NCBI RefSeq assembly: GCF_014203115.1
Contig: NZ_JACHIJ010000001.1
Span: forward strand, 372,001 to 436,000
DNA: 64,000 nt
Direction of reading: 5' to 3'
Source of the DNA: Afipia massiliensis
GTDB taxonomy: Bacteria; Pseudomonadota; Alphaproteobacteria; Rhizobiales; Xanthobacteraceae
Position numbers and translations under genes: made by a program
Notes under the pieces: model-generated
What the model was told of the DNA's origin: nothing
What the model saw: the letters and a program-made list of their open reading frames with translations, nothing else
The model's database searches: none
Shown: piece by piece, positions 35,121-45,685 of the stretch
Layout: each line of letters opens with the position of its first letter
How positions within the stretch are numbered: the first letter of the stretch is position 1

Positions 35121-36242
35121 TCACCGCCCGGTCTTCACCCGCGTCCACAGGCGATTGATGATGCGCTGGGTGGCAGGATCGCGTGCCGTGATCACGAACA
35201 AGCGACTCAGCGTTGCCTCGTCCGGGTAAATCGTCCTGTCATTGAGTATCTTCGGATCGATCAACTTCTGGCTGGCAAGATTCCCGCTCGCATAAGACAG
35301 GAAGTCCGAATTCTTTGCGGCGACATCAGGCCGATAGAGATAATTGATAAGCTCATGGGCCTCGGCGACGTTCCGCGCGTCTGCCGGAATGGCGAAGTTG
35401 TCGAAGAACATCTGCGCGCCCTCTTTCGGAAGCGCATAGCCGATCTCGACGCCATTCTTGGCTTCCGCCGCGCGGCTTTGAGCCTGCTTGATATCGCCCG
35501 ACCAGCCGACCACGAAGCAGATTTCGCCCGTGGCAAGCGCGTTCAGATACTCCGACGAATGAAACTTGCGCACATAGGGCCGCACCTTGCCGACCAGTTC
35601 TGCTGCTTTATCGAGATCGGCCTGCTTCGTCGTGTTCGGATCAAGACCAAGATAATTCAGCGCCGCCGGCAGAATGTCGTCTGCGGAATCCAGCATGTGG
35701 ATTCCGCAATCCTTGAACTTGGCAAGGTTCTCGGGCTTGAACACGATGGACCAGGAATTCATCGCTGAATCGATCTTCGCGTCCGCGCCGAGAATCTCCT
35801 GAACCTTCTTGACGTTGTAGCCGATGCCCGTGGTGCCCCACATGTAGTTGGCCGCGAAAGCGTTGCCGGGGTCGTAAACCGCAAGGCGCTTGGTCACCTC
35901 GGGCCACGCATTGGCAAGATTGGGGAGCTTCGACTTGTCGAGTTTCTGGAAAATGTTGGCCGCGATCTGACGTTGCAGAAAATACGCCGTCGGCACCACG
36001 ACATCGTAGCCGGATTTTCCGGCCAGCAGCCGGGTCTCGAGCGTCTCGTTGGCATCGAACGTGTCGTAGGTGACCTTGATGCCGGTTTCCTTGGTGAACT
36101 GTTCGAGGACGCCGGGCGCCATGTAGTTCGACCAATTATAGAAATTCACGCTGCGCTGCTGCGCCTGCGCCAATGACGCCGAAGCCACAAAAGCACCTGC
36201 GACGACTGCGAGGGCTAGCCCCCTCTTCATGCCAATGGACAC
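35121..36242 (-). CDS. Periplasmic polyamine-type ABC substrate-binding protein
   Basis: A 373-residue PotF/PotD-like binding protein. A signal peptide ends at about residue 28 (ASLAQA). The ligand-site region has FYNWSNYM and ETRLLAGKSGYDVVVP. It should bind putrescine or spermidine-like amines; no Pot permease or ATPase is adjacent. The GTG at 36242 has AGGGG 7 bases upstream; ATG 36230 is the alternative. It starts 11 bases after the aminotransferase stop, so the two may be co-transcribed. Confidence 0.88.
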   Translation of the reverse strand: MSIGMKRGLALAVVAGAFVASASLAQAQQRSVNFYNWSNYMAPGVLEQFTKETGIKVTYDTFDANETLETRLLAGKSGYDVVVPTAYFLQRQIAANIFQKLDKSKLPNLANAWPEVTKRLAVYDPGNAFAANYMWGTTGIGYNVKKVQEILGADAKIDSAMNSWSIVFKPENLAKFKDCGIHMLDSADDILPAALNYLGLDPNTTKQADLDKAAELVGKVRPYVRKFHSSEYLNALATGEICFVVGWSGDIKQAQSRAAEAKNGVEIGYALPKEGAQMFFDNFAIPADARNVAEAHELINYLYRPDVAAKNSDFLSYASGNLASQKLIDPKILNDRTIYPDEATLSRLFVITARDPATQRIINRLWTRVKTGR

Positions 36243-36253
36243 CGGATTTCCCC

Positions 36254-37405
36254 TCAACCGTGAAGAACGTGCGTGAGCCGCTCCAGCGCCGTGTCGAGCG
36301 TTGCGTCCTTCTTCGAGAAACAGAACCTCACCACCGAAGTGACATGGTTCTCTTCATAGAAGGCCGACACCGGGATAGCGGCAACCTTGTGCTCGTGCAC
36401 GATACGCTTGCAGAAGGCCACGTCGCTTTCATTCAATCCGAGCGGCGCGAGATCGACGTTGAGAAAGTAAGTCCCCTGCGATTGCAGCACCGGGAAACCA
36501 AGGCTGGTCAGGCCTTTGCTCAGGCGATCACGGCTCCGTGCAAGATCGGCCCGCATCTGCAGGAAGTAGTCGTCAGATTTGCCAAGACCATAAGCGACCG
36601 CGACCTGAAGGTTGGGCGGAGTCGTGAAGGTGATGAACTGATGCGCCTTGGCAAGTACGCGCAGGATATGCGGCGCGGCGCAGACGAAACCGATTTTCCA
36701 GCCGGTCAATCCGAACATCTTGCCCGCGGACCCGATCTTCACGGTGCGATCGCGCATTCCCGGAATCGCAATCAGCGGAATGTGCCCGCGCCCGTCGAAC
36801 ACGACATGCTCCCAAACCTCATCGCAGATAGCGATCAGGTTGTATTCCTGACAAATCCGCCCGAGCATCTCGAGGTCCTCGCGCGGATAGACCACGGCCG
36901 CCGGGTTGAGCGGATTGTTGAGGATCACGTAACGCGTCTTAGGAGTGATCGCGGCGCGGATCGCCTCTTCCGGCAGGCGCCAGTGCGGCGGCTCAAGGCG
37001 AAGGAACTTGGGAATGCCGCCAGCGAGCCGGATGATCGGCACATAGGAATCGTACATCGGCTGGAAAACCAGCACCTCGTCGCCGGGCTGAACCAATCCG
37101 AGGATCGATCCCGTCAAAGCTTCGGTGGCGCCCGAGGTCACCATCACCTCGCTCATCGGATCGAGTTGTACGCCGTGCCAGTGCGCGTAGTGGGTGGCGA
37201 TGGCCTGGCGCAGTTCCGGGATCCCCATCATCGAGGGATACTGGTTGTAGCCGTTCAGGACGGCATCCGCGGCCTTCTCCCGGATGTCGAGCGGGCCCGG
37301 ATCGTCCGGAAAGCCCTGGCCCAGATTGATCGCGTTGAGATCGCGGGCGGCCTGCGACATGACGTCGAAGATGGTATTCGGCAGGTCCGCGAAAATCTTG
37401 TTCAT
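36254..37405 (-). CDS. Class I/II PLP-dependent aminotransferase
   Basis: A 383-residue fold-type I aminotransferase. PLP-binding Lys229 lies in SAGKMFGLTGWKIG, Asp195 in CDEVWEH stacks on the cofactor nitrogen, and the Asn-Pro motif reads NNPLNP at 163-168 where most relatives have NNPxNPTG. The family includes methionine and kynurenine aminotransferases; the amino donor is not readable here. The ATG at 37405 follows the rhodanese stop by 7 bases. Confidence 0.9.
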   Translation of the reverse strand: MNKIFADLPNTIFDVMSQAARDLNAINLGQGFPDDPGPLDIREKAADAVLNGYNQYPSMMGIPELRQAIATHYAHWHGVQLDPMSEVMVTSGATEALTGSILGLVQPGDEVLVFQPMYDSYVPIIRLAGGIPKFLRLEPPHWRLPEEAIRAAITPKTRYVILNNPLNPAAVVYPREDLEMLGRICQEYNLIAICDEVWEHVVFDGRGHIPLIAIPGMRDRTVKIGSAGKMFGLTGWKIGFVCAAPHILRVLAKAHQFITFTTPPNLQVAVAYGLGKSDDYFLQMRADLARSRDRLSKGLTSLGFPVLQSQGTYFLNVDLAPLGLNESDVAFCKRIVHEHKVAAIPVSAFYEENHVTSVVRFCFSKKDATLDTALERLTHVLHG

Positions 37406-37412
37406 CGGAAGA

Positions 37413-37745
37413 TCAGCCGCCGGTTTTGGACGGCAGCCCGGCAGCCTTCCACGCCAGCATGCCACCTGCGAGGTGTGAGTCATAAGGCTTGCCGCCGGCT
37501 TGTGCGGCCAGCGATGCAGTCACCGAACGCTTGCCGGAGCGGCAGGCGAAAACCACTGTTTTGCCCTGCGGATCGGGAATTTCCGCCGGATCGAAGGTCG
37601 AAAGCGGCAGAACCACCGCGTCCGGATAAGCCTCGACGGCAACCTCATTCGGTTCACGCACGTCGATCAGGAGATAGCGCCCCTGCGCAATGCCGGCAGC
37701 AACCTCTTCCGCCGTCAGATCGTGAACTTTTTCAGCCTGTGACAC
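37413..37745 (-). CDS. Rhodanese-like domain protein
   Basis: A 110-residue single-domain rhodanese with catalytic Cys68 in FACRSGKRS and the usual LIDVREPNE opening. It moves sulfane sulfur between thiols. The GTG at 37745 has GGAGG 5 bases upstream; a TTG at 37766 would add 7 residues. It heads a short unit with the aminotransferase. Confidence 0.85.
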   Translation of the reverse strand: MSQAEKVHDLTAEEVAAGIAQGRYLLIDVREPNEVAVEAYPDAVVLPLSTFDPAEIPDPQGKTVVFACRSGKRSVTASLAAQAGGKPYDSHLAGGMLAWKAAGLPSKTGG

Positions 37746-37880
37746 ATCAACCTCCACCAGGGGCAATCCGAAAAGCGGTCGCAGCTTTTCGAAAAATCAC
37801 GCCCCGAGATTACGCGCGAACGGCGCACAACCTCTCTTTTTGCAGCAAGAAAATCAAGCGCGGCAGACCACCGATTGTCC

Positions 37881-39782
37881 TTAAATGGTGACCTGCGTAC
37901 CGACTTCCACCACCCGCCCTGTCGGGATCTGGAAGTAGTCGGTGGCGTCGTTCGCCGACCGGCTCAAGGCGATGAACAGATGGTCCTGCCACTGCGGCAT
38001 GCCGGATTGCGCCGCTGGCTTTAGCGAGCGCCGCGACACGAAGAACGACGTCGACATGATGTCGAATTGCCAGCCGAGCTTGCGGGCAACTGCCAGCGCC
38101 TTTGGCACGTTCGGCGATTCCATGAAGCCGAACGACAGCCGAACGGTGGAGAATTTGTCGCTGATCTTCGCCATCCGCACACGATCCGCCAGATCGACAC
38201 GCGGCGTTTCGGCTGTGTGGATGGTCAGGATCACATTGTGTTCGTGGAGAACCTTGTTGTGCTTCAAGTTATGCAGCAATGCGGTCGGCACGTATTCGGG
38301 ATCGCTGGTCAAAAATACCGCAGTGCCCTTGACGATATGCGGTGGGCGTTTCTCCAGGCTCTTGATGAGATCGAGCAACGGGACCTCGGTGCGCCGGGTC
38401 TTGTTGGTCAGGATCGCGGCGCCACGGCGCCATGTCCAGATCAGACCGGCCATCAAGACTCCGAAGAGCACCGGTACCCATGCGCCCTGCAACAGTTTCA
38501 GGAGGTTCGCGGCCAGGAACGTCAGATCGACAATCACCAACGGCACGATTAGCGCTGCCGCCGTCGCGGCTCGCCAGTTCCAAACCTTCCAGATCACGAC
38601 GAAGCACATGATGCCGTCGCAGACCATTGTCGTGGACACCGCGATCCCGTAGGCCGATGCTAGGTTACTTGAGGTGCGGAACAGCCCGACCAGCAGCAAG
38701 ACACCGATCAGCAGCATGATGTTGACCCGCGGCAGATAAATCTGTCCCGCATGAGTCTCCGATGTGTAGCGAACCTCGAACCGCGGCAGCAGACCAAGTT
38801 GAATCGCCTGACGCACCAGCGAGAACGCGCCGGTGATGACAGCCTGACTCGCGATCACGGTGGCGGCCGTCGCAAGACAGATCAACGGCACCAGGAATGT
38901 TTCCGGCACCATGCGATAGAATGGATTTTCGATGGTGCCCGGATTCGCCAGAACCAACGCGCCCTGCCCGAAATAATTCAGCAGCAGGCATGGCAGCACG
39001 AAATAGAACCACGCCGCCTGAATCGGTTTGCGTCCGAAATGCCCCAGGTCGGCGTAGAGCGCCTCGCCGCCTGTAACCGCGAGGAATACCGCGCCGAGAA
39101 TCACCAGCCCGATCACGCCGTGGGTCAGCAGGAACCTGACGGCATGCCAGGGATTGATCGCATAAACCACTGTGGGATCGTCGCTGATGTGCATCAGGCC
39201 CATGACGCCCAGCGTCAGAAACCAGATAATCATCACCGGGCCAAAAGCGCTGGCGACCATCGCCGTTCCCCTGCTCTGCACCGCGAACAGACAGATGAGG
39301 ATGACAATAGCGAGCGGGACGACAAAGTGCTCGAGCGCGGGCGCTGCGATCTTCAAGCCTTCGACCGCCGAGAGCACCGAAATAGCCGGCGTGATCATCG
39401 CGTCACCGAGGAACATCGATCCGCCGATCACACCAAGGGCAAGGAGCGGCCAACTGCGCCGCCCCAACGCTCGCTGGCCGAGAGCCATTAGAGAGAGCGT
39501 GCCGCCTTCGCCGTTGTTGTCGGCGCGCAGCAGGAGCAGCACATACTTGATGGTGACGACAACGATCAGAGACCACAGGATCAGCGACAGCACGCCAAGC
39601 ACGATCTCGCGGGAGACGGGACCACCATGCGCCGCGTTATGGACCGCCTCGCGAAAGGCGTACAACGGCGACGTACCGATGTCGCCGAACACCACCCCGA
39701 CACTTCCGAGAGTGAGAGCCCAAAAGCCGGTGGTTACCGGCACCTCTTGGGGCGTATCGGCAGGTGAGTCGCTGGCAGCCAT
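37881..39782 (-). CDS. kup: Low-affinity potassium uptake protein Kup
   Basis: A 633-residue K+/H+ symporter of normal Kup length. The signature [10 protein letters not shown] is at residues 33-42; about twelve membrane helices follow, then a cytoplasmic C-terminal domain. It probably takes up K+ at high external levels or low pH. It is single, with no Trk or Kdp gene beside it. An AT-rich patch upstream, including TATAAT near 39920, may hold the promoter. Confidence 0.94.
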   Translation of the reverse strand: MAASDSPADTPQEVPVTTGFWALTLGSVGVVFGDIGTSPLYAFREAVHNAAHGGPVSREIVLGVLSLILWSLIVVVTIKYVLLLLRADNNGEGGTLSLMALGQRALGRRSWPLLALGVIGGSMFLGDAMITPAISVLSAVEGLKIAAPALEHFVVPLAIVILICLFAVQSRGTAMVASAFGPVMIIWFLTLGVMGLMHISDDPTVVYAINPWHAVRFLLTHGVIGLVILGAVFLAVTGGEALYADLGHFGRKPIQAAWFYFVLPCLLLNYFGQGALVLANPGTIENPFYRMVPETFLVPLICLATAATVIASQAVITGAFSLVRQAIQLGLLPRFEVRYTSETHAGQIYLPRVNIMLLIGVLLLVGLFRTSSNLASAYGIAVSTTMVCDGIMCFVVIWKVWNWRAATAAALIVPLVIVDLTFLAANLLKLLQGAWVPVLFGVLMAGLIWTWRRGAAILTNKTRRTEVPLLDLIKSLEKRPPHIVKGTAVFLTSDPEYVPTALLHNLKHNKVLHEHNVILTIHTAETPRVDLADRVRMAKISDKFSTVRLSFGFMESPNVPKALAVARKLGWQFDIMSTSFFVSRRSLKPAAQSGMPQWQDHLFIALSRSANDATDYFQIPTGRVVEVGTQVTI

Positions 39783-39935
39783 GATCGAGGGAACGCCCTG
39801 ACGGTGTCATTGATCCCGGCAAGCCCGGTGATCACTTTGGAGTGGCGCTTCTTATATCACTACCATCCGATGTCTACTGCGACAGGAAGCCGGAACCCGG
39901 AACATATCGCTAAATGGTATAATAATACAGTCAGA

Positions 39936-40763
39936 TCAAGGCTTGAGGTTTGGAGGCAGCGGCGGATCCTCCCTCATCAACGTAATGGTCACACGACGGT
40001 TTGCGGCCAGCGAGGGATCGTCCGGAAACAATGGCTGGGTATCCGCCTTGCCCGCGACAGAGAACACGTGCGAGGCCGGCAACCCCTCCTGTTCAAGGAT
40101 CTGGCGGACAACATTGGCACGATCCGCAGACAGGTCAAAACCGTCATACCCGGATCGCGTGGGCATGAAGCCCGCAGAGGTGTGGCCGACGATGGCCACA
40201 CGCAGCGGCGTCGCCTTCAGCGGCGAGGCAAGTTTTTGAAGCAGGCGGCGGGTTCGCTCCAGCGGCTGCTTCGAGCCATCGGCAAACATCGAGCGGCCAT
40301 CCTGATCGACGATTTCGAGATTGAGCCCCTGCTTGGTTTCCTCGAACAGGATGTGCTTGGACAGTTCGGAGATTTCCGGCAGGTCCTGCAGCGCCTGGCG
40401 CAGCGAGGCCGACGCAAGCGCGAATTCGCGGTCGGTCTTCATGCGCGCGCCGGCGGTCTTGTGCTTGTCTTCCTGATCCGGCGTCGGATTGTTCGACGCC
40501 TCTTCCGGCGGAACGTGGGACGTGTTCTTCAGCCGCGCACGGGTCGGAAGCCCGTCAGATTCGATAATGCCGGAGAAGCGAGATTGGGTCTGAACGCCGA
40601 ATGCGTCGCGCATCGATCCGGCGACGATCTTGAGCTTGTCGGAGTCCTGATTGGAGAACGCCACGAGCATCACGAAATAGCTCAACAGAAGAGCCATCAG
40701 GTCGGCAAAGGTCACGAACCAGCCGTGACCTCCATGCTCCTCTGCGCGCTTTTTCTTGGCCAT
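39936..40763 (-). CDS. motB: Flagellar motor stator protein MotB
   Basis: A 275-residue protein. One membrane helix carries the proton-binding Asp21 in TFADLMALLLSYFVML, and the C-terminal OmpA-like peptidoglycan-binding domain runs from about 130 to 260 (with LSADRANVVRQIL). It forms the stator with MotA encoded 29 bases upstream. The ATG at 40763 is preceded by a modest site. Confidence 0.92.
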   Translation of the reverse strand: MAKKKRAEEHGGHGWFVTFADLMALLLSYFVMLVAFSNQDSDKLKIVAGSMRDAFGVQTQSRFSGIIESDGLPTRARLKNTSHVPPEEASNNPTPDQEDKHKTAGARMKTDREFALASASLRQALQDLPEISELSKHILFEETKQGLNLEIVDQDGRSMFADGSKQPLERTRRLLQKLASPLKATPLRVAIVGHTSAGFMPTRSGYDGFDLSADRANVVRQILEQEGLPASHVFSVAGKADTQPLFPDDPSLAANRRVTITLMREDPPLPPNLKP

Positions 40764-40792
40764 CCTGGTAGATCCGTTTCCGCAGCCGTCGT

Positions 40793-41566
40793 TTAAGCCG
40801 GAACCGGCTCACCCTCTTCGTGGCGATGTTTTTCCGGCAAGTAAGCCAGCAGCATTTCACGGACGAGCGTCGGAGACTTAGCATCACGGATCATCAGGAT
40901 TCCGTCGATGATCAGCGTACGATTGGTCTCCTCGTCGAGCACCTTGACGTGCAGCTTGTCAGCGATCGGCAGACAGACGAGGTTCGCAACCAGTGCGCCG
41001 TAGAGCGTTGCCAGCAGCGCCACCGCCATGAAAGGACCGAGCTTGGAAGGGTCCGACATGTTGGAGAACATCTGCACCATGCCGAGCAACGTGCCGATCA
41101 TGCCGAACGCAGGTGCGCAATCGCCAATCGCGCGATAAATCTTCGACCCCTCGGTGAGGTGCATCAGGAAGTTGTCTCGATCGCGCTCGAGATTGTCGCG
41201 AATGAACTCGAGGTCGTAACCGTCCGCGATGTAGCGAATGCCCTTCGCCAGAAACGGATCGTCGGCTTCGATTTTTTCAAGGCCGACCGGCCCCTGTTTG
41301 CGGGCCACTTCGGCGATGCGCGCCAATTCATCGACGAGATCGCGCGCGGTCAGGCGGCTCAACGTAAAGGCGTACTTGGCGCCAAGCGGCAAGCCATGGA
41401 TGATCGCGGAAAGCGGAAAACGGATCAGAGTTGCAGCGAAAGAACCGCCGAAAATGATAATGACGGCATGAATGTCGTAAAACATCCGGAAATCGCCGCC
41501 CATCAGGACCAAGGTGCAAAGCACCGCGATACCCACGAGCAGACCGATACTTGTAGCGATATCCAT
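40793..41566 (-). CDS. motA: Flagellar motor stator protein MotA
   Basis: A 257-residue protein with four membrane helices (near 5-22, 30-50, about 150-168 and 180-205) and a cytoplasmic loop rich in charged residues that contacts the rotor. It resembles the PomA/MotA type by motif GTLLGMVQMF. It pairs with motB directly downstream. No other flagellar gene lies in the window. Confidence 0.92.
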   Translation of the reverse strand: MDIATSIGLLVGIAVLCTLVLMGGDFRMFYDIHAVIIIFGGSFAATLIRFPLSAIIHGLPLGAKYAFTLSRLTARDLVDELARIAEVARKQGPVGLEKIEADDPFLAKGIRYIADGYDLEFIRDNLERDRDNFLMHLTEGSKIYRAIGDCAPAFGMIGTLLGMVQMFSNMSDPSKLGPFMAVALLATLYGALVANLVCLPIADKLHVKVLDEETNRTLIIDGILMIRDAKSPTLVREMLLAYLPEKHRHEEGEPVPA

Positions 41567-41723
41567 GGAGAACTCCGACGCAACTCGACGGCGCGCTCGT
41601 TCTGAGGGCGCATCGAAACTCTAGCGTCGGGGCCATTAAGGTCGGGTAAAGGTTATCGAATTGATGCGCGACTGGTGCGAGATTGTCGGCAAAACTAACG
41701 ACAAGCGGTCAAATGGTAGCGAT

Positions 41724-41743
41724 CGGTGCCGATAATGGCACCG
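41724..41743 (-). repeat. 7-bp inverted repeat downstream of pssA
   Basis: The arms CGGTGCC and GGCACCG flank 6 bases, 65 bases after the pssA stop on the minus strand. It may slow transcription before motA, but no T-run follows. Confidence 0.4.
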
Positions 41744-41807
41744 CGCGTAACATCGATCCGAACAAATTTCAGGAAATCATTAACCATACGACCGCGCGTG
41801 GCTGCGG

Positions 41808-42689
41808 CTAGTTCAGACGCGGCGGGCGGTCCGCTTCGACAGGATCAACCGGCACGTTGAAATCCGACGCGGTGGGGCTCGCATGGCCTGGTTCGCTTGC
41901 CGCCGCGGCTTCGCGAGCGCGGCGCTCATGCGCGCGATAGGACATCCAGCCGATGGGAAGACTAAGCAAATACAACAGCGAGCCACCGGTCAGAAGCTGC
42001 CACGGATAACTGATCAGCACAGCGATGAACAACACGACAAGTACGACCACCGGCAGCACCATGTCCGGCGCGATCTTGCCGCCGATCATCTTGCCGGAGA
42101 ACACGGGCAGCCGCGACACCATCAGGAATGCGATCGACAAGGTGAATACTGCCGTGATCGGGGCCGGCAACTGCGGCGCGCCGATAAACACCAGGTACAT
42201 CGGCAGCAACACGCAAAGTGCGCCCAGCGGAGCCGGTACGCCCGTGAAATAGTTCGCGGCGAACGGTGGCTTGTTCGGATCGTCCATGGTGGCGTTGAAG
42301 CGAGCCAGCCGTAATCCGCCGCTGATCGCGAAGATCATCGCCGCGATCCAGCCGACGTTCTTCAAATCATGCAACTGCCAGAAATACAGGATCAGCGCGG
42401 GCGCGACGCCAAAATTGACGAAGTCCGCAAGGCTATCGAGTTCCGCGCCGAAACGGGACTGGCCCTTGATCATGCGTGCCACGCGGCCATCGATGCCGTC
42501 CAGAATTGCCGCGAACACGATCGCCGCGAGGGCGAGTTCGTTGCGCCCTTCGATGGACAGCCGGATCGCAGTCAGTCCGGCGCAGATCGCCAGCAACGTG
42601 ATGACGTTGGGCACCAGCATCCGGATCGGAATCTGGCGAAACCGGCGGCGGCGCAGGTCGGGCGTTCTGGGATCGGGAAGCATGGCCAT
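41808..42689 (-). CDS. pssA: CDP-diacylglycerol-serine O-phosphatidyltransferase
   Basis: A 293-residue membrane enzyme that makes phosphatidylserine. The CDP-alcohol phosphotransferase signature is complete: Asp67-Gly68-x2-Ala71-Arg72-x8-Gly81-x3-Asp85-x3-Asp89. It is followed by the usual helices and a charged tail. The substrate for the next step is made by psd, encoded 73 bases upstream in the same direction. Confidence 0.94.
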   Translation of the reverse strand: MAMLPDPRTPDLRRRRFRQIPIRMLVPNVITLLAICAGLTAIRLSIEGRNELALAAIVFAAILDGIDGRVARMIKGQSRFGAELDSLADFVNFGVAPALILYFWQLHDLKNVGWIAAMIFAISGGLRLARFNATMDDPNKPPFAANYFTGVPAPLGALCVLLPMYLVFIGAPQLPAPITAVFTLSIAFLMVSRLPVFSGKMIGGKIAPDMVLPVVVLVVLFIAVLISYPWQLLTGGSLLYLLSLPIGWMSYRAHERRAREAAAASEPGHASPTASDFNVPVDPVEADRPPRLN

Positions 42690-42762
42690 GGGACCTTATA
42701 TAACAAGCCCCACCCTGCGTCGCCATTGTGGCGAAAAGCCTGCCGGATGATCGCAGGCTTGG

Positions 42763-43461
42763 TTAATCCACGCGGTAGCTCCGCCCGCCGTCGCCCAGCT
42801 TGAAATCGGCCAGCACGGTTTCACCGGCGATGGCCGTCTGGCCCTCCGATACAAGGGCTTTGGCGCCCTCGGGAAGGAAGACGTCGAGCCGCGAGCCGAA
42901 GCGGATCAGCCCGAACCGCTCGCCTGCCCCAAGGACCTGTCCTTCCTTGACGAAGGACACGATACGCCGGGCCACCAGACCCGCGATCTGGATCACCCCG
43001 ATCCGGCCCGCCGGCGTGGAGATGACCAGCGAATTGCGCTCGTTGTCCTCGCTGGCCTTGTCGAGATCGGCGTTCAGAAACTTGCCGGGGCGGTAGGCAA
43101 TGCGATCAATGCGGCCAGCCACCGGGCTGCGGTTCACGTGGCAGTTGAACACGCTCATGAAGATCGAGATGCGCGGCAGTGGCTTGTCGCCAAGGCCGAG
43201 CTCCGCCGGCGGCACCGCCTGCACCACCATCGACACCCGGCCGTCGGCCGGCGACACCACGATGCCCTCGCGCACCGGTGTGACACGCACCGGGTCGCGG
43301 AAGAACAATGCACACCACACCGTCAATCCGCATCCGATCCAGCCGAGCGGCGTCCAGATCCAGAACAGGATCAGGCTGGCGAAGGCGAAAGCCCCGATGA
43401 AGGGATAGCCTTCCGGATGGACCGGGGGAATTTGCGCGCGAATGGAATTGACGACGGACAT
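42763..43461 (-). CDS. psd: Phosphatidylserine decarboxylase
   Basis: A 232-residue short-type Psd proenzyme. Self-cleavage is expected between Gly189 and Ser190 in RFGSRLDVF, giving the pyruvoyl cofactor. One or two N-terminal helices anchor it. With PssA it makes phosphatidylethanolamine. It follows the Atm1-type exporter gene by 34 bases. Confidence 0.94.
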   Translation of the reverse strand: MSVVNSIRAQIPPVHPEGYPFIGAFAFASLILFWIWTPLGWIGCGLTVWCALFFRDPVRVTPVREGIVVSPADGRVSMVVQAVPPAELGLGDKPLPRISIFMSVFNCHVNRSPVAGRIDRIAYRPGKFLNADLDKASEDNERNSLVISTPAGRIGVIQIAGLVARRIVSFVKEGQVLGAGERFGLIRFGSRLDVFLPEGAKALVSEGQTAIAGETVLADFKLGDGGRSYRVD

Positions 43462-43495
43462 GAGTTCAAAGACCTGCGTTTAATGTGACCCAAAA

Positions 43496-45469
43496 CTATT
43501 CGGCGGCAGCGGGCGTGACCAGTGGATCGTTGACCGGCGGCGGCGCGCGATTGGGCGCGATGTTCTCGTCGGCCATCATGGCCAGCTTTTCCCGCGCTTC
43601 CTGAGCCTCACGTTGCCTGTTCCACATGCTCGCGTAAAGGCCATTTGCCGCCAGAAGCTGTGAGTGGGTGCCGCGCTCGGAAATGCGTCCCTGATCCAGC
43701 ACGATAATTTCGTCCGCGCCGACAATCGTGGACAGCCGGTGAGCGATCACCAGCGACGTTCGGCCGCGCGCGACTTTCTCCAGCTGATCCTGGATCTCCC
43801 GTTCGGTGTGACTATCGAGCGCGGACGTCGCCTCATCCAGCACCAGAATCGGCGGCCCCTTCAGGATGGTGCGAGCGATTGCAACCCGCTGCTTTTCGCC
43901 ACCGGACAATTTCAGCCCGCGTTCGCCGACCTCGGTCTCGTAACCGTGCGGCGACATGCGAATGAAGCCGTCGATTTGCGCCATCCCCGCCGCAGCCTCC
44001 ACTTCCGCGTCGGTCGCATCCCAGCGGCCGTAGCGTATATTGTAGCGAATGGTGTCGTTGAACAGCACGGTGTCCTGCGGCACCATGCCGATGGATGCGC
44101 GCAGCGACGATTGCGTAATGTCGCGGATATTCTGACCATCGATGGTGATCCTGCCGCCGCTGACGTCGTACAGCCTGAATAGCAATCGCGAGATGGTCGA
44201 CTTTCCCGCGCCTGATGGGCCGACGATAGCGACGGTCTTGCCCGCCGGCACCTCGAACGAGAGCCCTTTCAGGATCGGCCGCTCCGGATCGTAAGAGAAT
44301 TGCACGTCTTCGAAGCGAACCGTGCCGGCAGAAATATGCAGTGGCTCCGCGCCCGGGATGTCTTTCACCTCCGGATTGCGCGACAGCACGCCGAACATCT
44401 TCTCAATGTCGATGATTGCCTGCTTGATCTCGCGATACACCATGCCCATAAAGTTCAGCGGCTGATAAAGCTGGATCATCATGGCATTGATCATGACGAA
44501 ATCGCCAACCGTGTTGGTGCCGTTGCGGATGCCGACGGCACACATCATCATGGTTGCAGTGAGACCGAAGGTGAAGATCACCGCCTGCCCCGTATTCAGC
44601 ACCGCTAGCGATGTATAGGTGTGAACGCTGGCGCGTTCGTAACGCTCCATGGACTTGTCGTAGCGCAGCGCCTCTCGCTCCTCGGCGCTGAAGTATTTCA
44701 CCGTCTCGTAGTTCAGCAGCGAGTCGATCGCCTTGGTGTTGGCCTCGGTATCGGAATCGTTCATGCGGCGGCGGATCTCAATCCGCCATTCGGTCGCGTA
44801 GTAAGTGTACATCATGTAGATGACGACGGTCACGAACGTCACCAGCACGTAACGCCAGTCGAATTGCCACAACAGCACGCCCATCATCAGCGCCAGTTCG
44901 ACGATGGTCGGTGCGAGTTGAAGGATGACCATGCGCACCATGGTCTCGATGCCGGTACGACCGCGTTCGAGCACGCGCGTTAGACCGCCGGTCTTGCGCT
45001 CAAGGTGAAACCGCAGCGACAATTCATGCATGTGCACGAAGGTGAGAAAGGCCAGCTTGCGCACCGCATGCATCGCCACTTTGGCGAAAAGGCCGTCGCG
45101 CCATTGCGTTAGTACCATCATGATGATGCGGATGGCGCCATAACTGAGGGTCATGATCAGAGGCGACGCGATCAGCCACAACATCCAGTTCGAGGACTGA
45201 ACCGGCGCGGTGTCAGCGCCCGTCAGGGCATCAACGGCCCACTTGAATGTGAACGGGACGAACAGTGTCGCCGCCTTGGCAACGAGCAGCAGCACCATCG
45301 ACCAGACGACGCGCATTTTGAGGTCGTCTCGGTCACCCGGCCAGATGTACGGCCACAGATGGGCGAGCGTTCCGAAGAGCGTTGCTTTCTCGGCATTCAA
45401 ATCAGCAGGCGCCGGCGCCTTGGCGTCGTCCGACACCTCGTCAGGCGGGGCAGGATAGAGATCGGCCAT
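43496..45469 (-). CDS. Atm1-type heavy-metal/glutathione ABC exporter
   Basis: A 657-residue half-transporter. The six-helix membrane domain occupies about residues 25-350; the ATPase domain has Walker A GPSGAGKS near 435, signature LSGGEKQRVAIARTI, and Walker B LVLDEATSALDS. The wording VPQDTVLFNDTIRYNIRYGR is typical of the Atm1/HmtA group that exports glutathione-bound metals or sulfur. A homodimer is expected. It starts the unit with psd and pssA. Confidence 0.92.
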   Translation of the reverse strand: MADLYPAPPDEVSDDAKAPAPADLNAEKATLFGTLAHLWPYIWPGDRDDLKMRVVWSMVLLLVAKAATLFVPFTFKWAVDALTGADTAPVQSSNWMLWLIASPLIMTLSYGAIRIIMMVLTQWRDGLFAKVAMHAVRKLAFLTFVHMHELSLRFHLERKTGGLTRVLERGRTGIETMVRMVILQLAPTIVELALMMGVLLWQFDWRYVLVTFVTVVIYMMYTYYATEWRIEIRRRMNDSDTEANTKAIDSLLNYETVKYFSAEEREALRYDKSMERYERASVHTYTSLAVLNTGQAVIFTFGLTATMMMCAVGIRNGTNTVGDFVMINAMMIQLYQPLNFMGMVYREIKQAIIDIEKMFGVLSRNPEVKDIPGAEPLHISAGTVRFEDVQFSYDPERPILKGLSFEVPAGKTVAIVGPSGAGKSTISRLLFRLYDVSGGRITIDGQNIRDITQSSLRASIGMVPQDTVLFNDTIRYNIRYGRWDATDAEVEAAAGMAQIDGFIRMSPHGYETEVGERGLKLSGGEKQRVAIARTILKGPPILVLDEATSALDSHTEREIQDQLEKVARGRTSLVIAHRLSTIVGADEIIVLDQGRISERGTHSQLLAANGLYASMWNRQREAQEAREKLAMMADENIAPNRAPPPVNDPLVTPAAAE

Positions 45470-45685
45470 TTAAACGTCAGTCACCTTGAGGCCAAGCGGG
45501 GCCTGATGCTGCGCGGGGCGCCCGTTCGTGATTGCGGTCATGGCCGTCATATAAAGCGTTTGCGCGGTTTTCGCACCCTTCCCCACCGATTCTTTTCCCC
45601 AAAACCGCCGATTTGGAGAACTATCCACCTTGCACTGCGAGACACACGCCTTGAAGATGTCGCAACAAATCGCCAGATAACCGGT

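Noticed and set aside
36173-37891. A 572-codon plus-strand reading frame.
   Set aside because: It lies opposite the aminotransferase and rhodanese genes, has Arg/His-rich composition typical of antisense frames in GC-rich DNA, and no ribosome site.
39900-39935. A TATAAT hexamer upstream of kup as a defined promoter.
   Set aside because: The spacing to a -35 box could not be established on either strand, so it was mentioned only in the kup entry.
39804-40796. A 330-codon plus-strand reading frame.
   Set aside because: It is antisense to motB; MotB features on the other strand are unambiguous.
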